This document shows positions 5,405-5,727 of a stretch of 5,727 nucleotides of DNA, piece after piece (positions within the stretch are counted from its first letter, which is position 1; each line of letters starts with the position of its first letter). The position numbers were made by a program, and so were the translations under genes. Below the pieces are notes generated by a model that saw only the letters and a list, made by a program, of their open reading frames with translations, was not told where the DNA came from and made no database searches. This DNA is from Porticoccaceae bacterium (GTDB lineage: Bacteria; Pseudomonadota; Gammaproteobacteria; Pseudomonadales; Porticoccaceae). Location: the NCBI GenBank assembly GCA_002692165.1, contig NZJL01000099.1, forward strand, positions 7,833-13,559, in the 5' to 3' direction.

Positions 5405-5727
5405 ATGTCCGCAGAAATTCTTGATACCGGAACAGACCACTTGCTCGCATCCTTCGAGGATAGCGTTCTGACTTTAACGCTCAATCGTCCCGAGGCTCGC
5501 AACGCGATGTCCAGAGAGATGTGTAACGCATTGGCGGAGCAACTCGCTTTGGCTGAATCCAATAATGAGGTTCGATGTGTAGTTTTGACCGGGGCCGGAA
5601 AGGGTTTCTGCGCCGGCGGTGATGTTAAGGGAATGGCGGCCCCCTCAGCAGATGGTAAAAAACCGACAATCGACCAATCGATTAATCGACAGCGTATTAA
5701 TCAGAGAGCCACCTCAGGTAGGCTATA
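5405..5727 (+). CDS. Enoyl-CoA hydratase/isomerase family protein, N-terminal part (C-terminus outside window)
   Basis: Crotonase-superfamily enzyme expected to hydrate a 2-enoyl-CoA or carry out a related CoA-thioester reaction in the cytoplasm. 107 complete codons are visible of about 260 usual. VLTLTLNRPEARNAMS (residues 21-36) is the typical opening strand and CoA-binding segment, VVLTGAGKGFCAGGDVKGM (59-77) carries the oxyanion-hole CAGGD (69-73), and NQRATSGRL at 99-107 matches the helix that follows in many family members. The catalytic Glu positions lie beyond the edge, so hydratase, isomerase and hydrolase activities cannot be separated. The ATG at 5405 follows AGAGGG (5395-5400) after only four bases, slightly tight but usable; no other early ATG exists. 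The 15 bases at 5395-5409 are identical to those before the VOC gene. It probably belongs to the VOC transcript and to the same acyl-CoA pathway as the ACAD. Confidence 0.93.
   Translation, partial: MSAEILDTGTDHLLASFEDSVLTLTLNRPEARNAMSREMCNALAEQLALAESNNEVRCVVLTGAGKGFCAGGDVKGMAAPSADGKKPTIDQSINRQRINQRATSGRL

Noticed and set aside
1..5727. Search for mobile elements, CRISPR arrays, tRNAs, defence genes or long repeats
   Set aside because: I found no terminal inverted repeats, transposase-like proteins, regularly spaced repeats or tRNA-like cloverleaf segments; the genes are all metabolic enzymes.

Overview
This window looks like a chromosomal segment of a proteobacterium, possibly marine. The reasons are intermediate GC (about 50% by eye), short intergenic gaps, Shine-Dalgarno-led starts, and proteins whose remembered relatives are bacterial acyl-CoA and ThDP enzymes. 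The lineage is only a guess. I see no phage, transposon, CRISPR, tRNA or rRNA, and nothing that marks the segment as horizontally acquired.

Layout: (1) 1-455, minus strand, the N-terminal part of an RhlG-like short-chain dehydrogenase/reductase that runs off the left edge. (2) 456-665, a 210-base divergent control region with a clear inverted repeat (TGACGT-N10-ACGTCA) and a second one nearer the right-hand gene. (3) 666-1913, plus strand, an acyl-CoA dehydrogenase of the FadE2/ACAD10-ACAD11 type, followed 15 bases later by (4) 1929-2867, a nucleoside-hydrolase-fold protein, probably in the same transcript. (5) 2913-4460, minus strand and convergent with the previous gene, a 515-residue ThDP-dependent enzyme of the IlvX type, named acetolactate synthase in databases but closer to benzoylformate decarboxylase at the active site. 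(6) 4461-4574, a second divergent control region with a consensus -35 box and two small palindromes. (7) 4575-5333, plus strand, a VOC/glyoxalase-like protein. (8) 5405-5727, plus strand, the start of an enoyl-CoA hydratase that runs off the right edge.

Together this reads as a catabolic cluster for an unidentified carboxylic acid handled as its CoA thioester: a dehydrogenase (ACAD), a hydratase (ECH) and a reductase/dehydrogenase (SDR) cover three beta-oxidation-type steps, and the ThDP enzyme could cleave or decarboxylate a 2-oxo acid. The ACAD carries Asp at the usual catalytic-Glu position. As I recall, that is typical of the ACAD10/11 group, some of whose members act on phosphorylated 4-hydroxyacyl-CoA. 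This gives a testable idea about substrate, but the partner kinase is not in the window. The nucleoside hydrolase and VOC protein do not fit a standard beta-oxidation set and are the least explained members. No complete new system can be demonstrated from this sequence alone.
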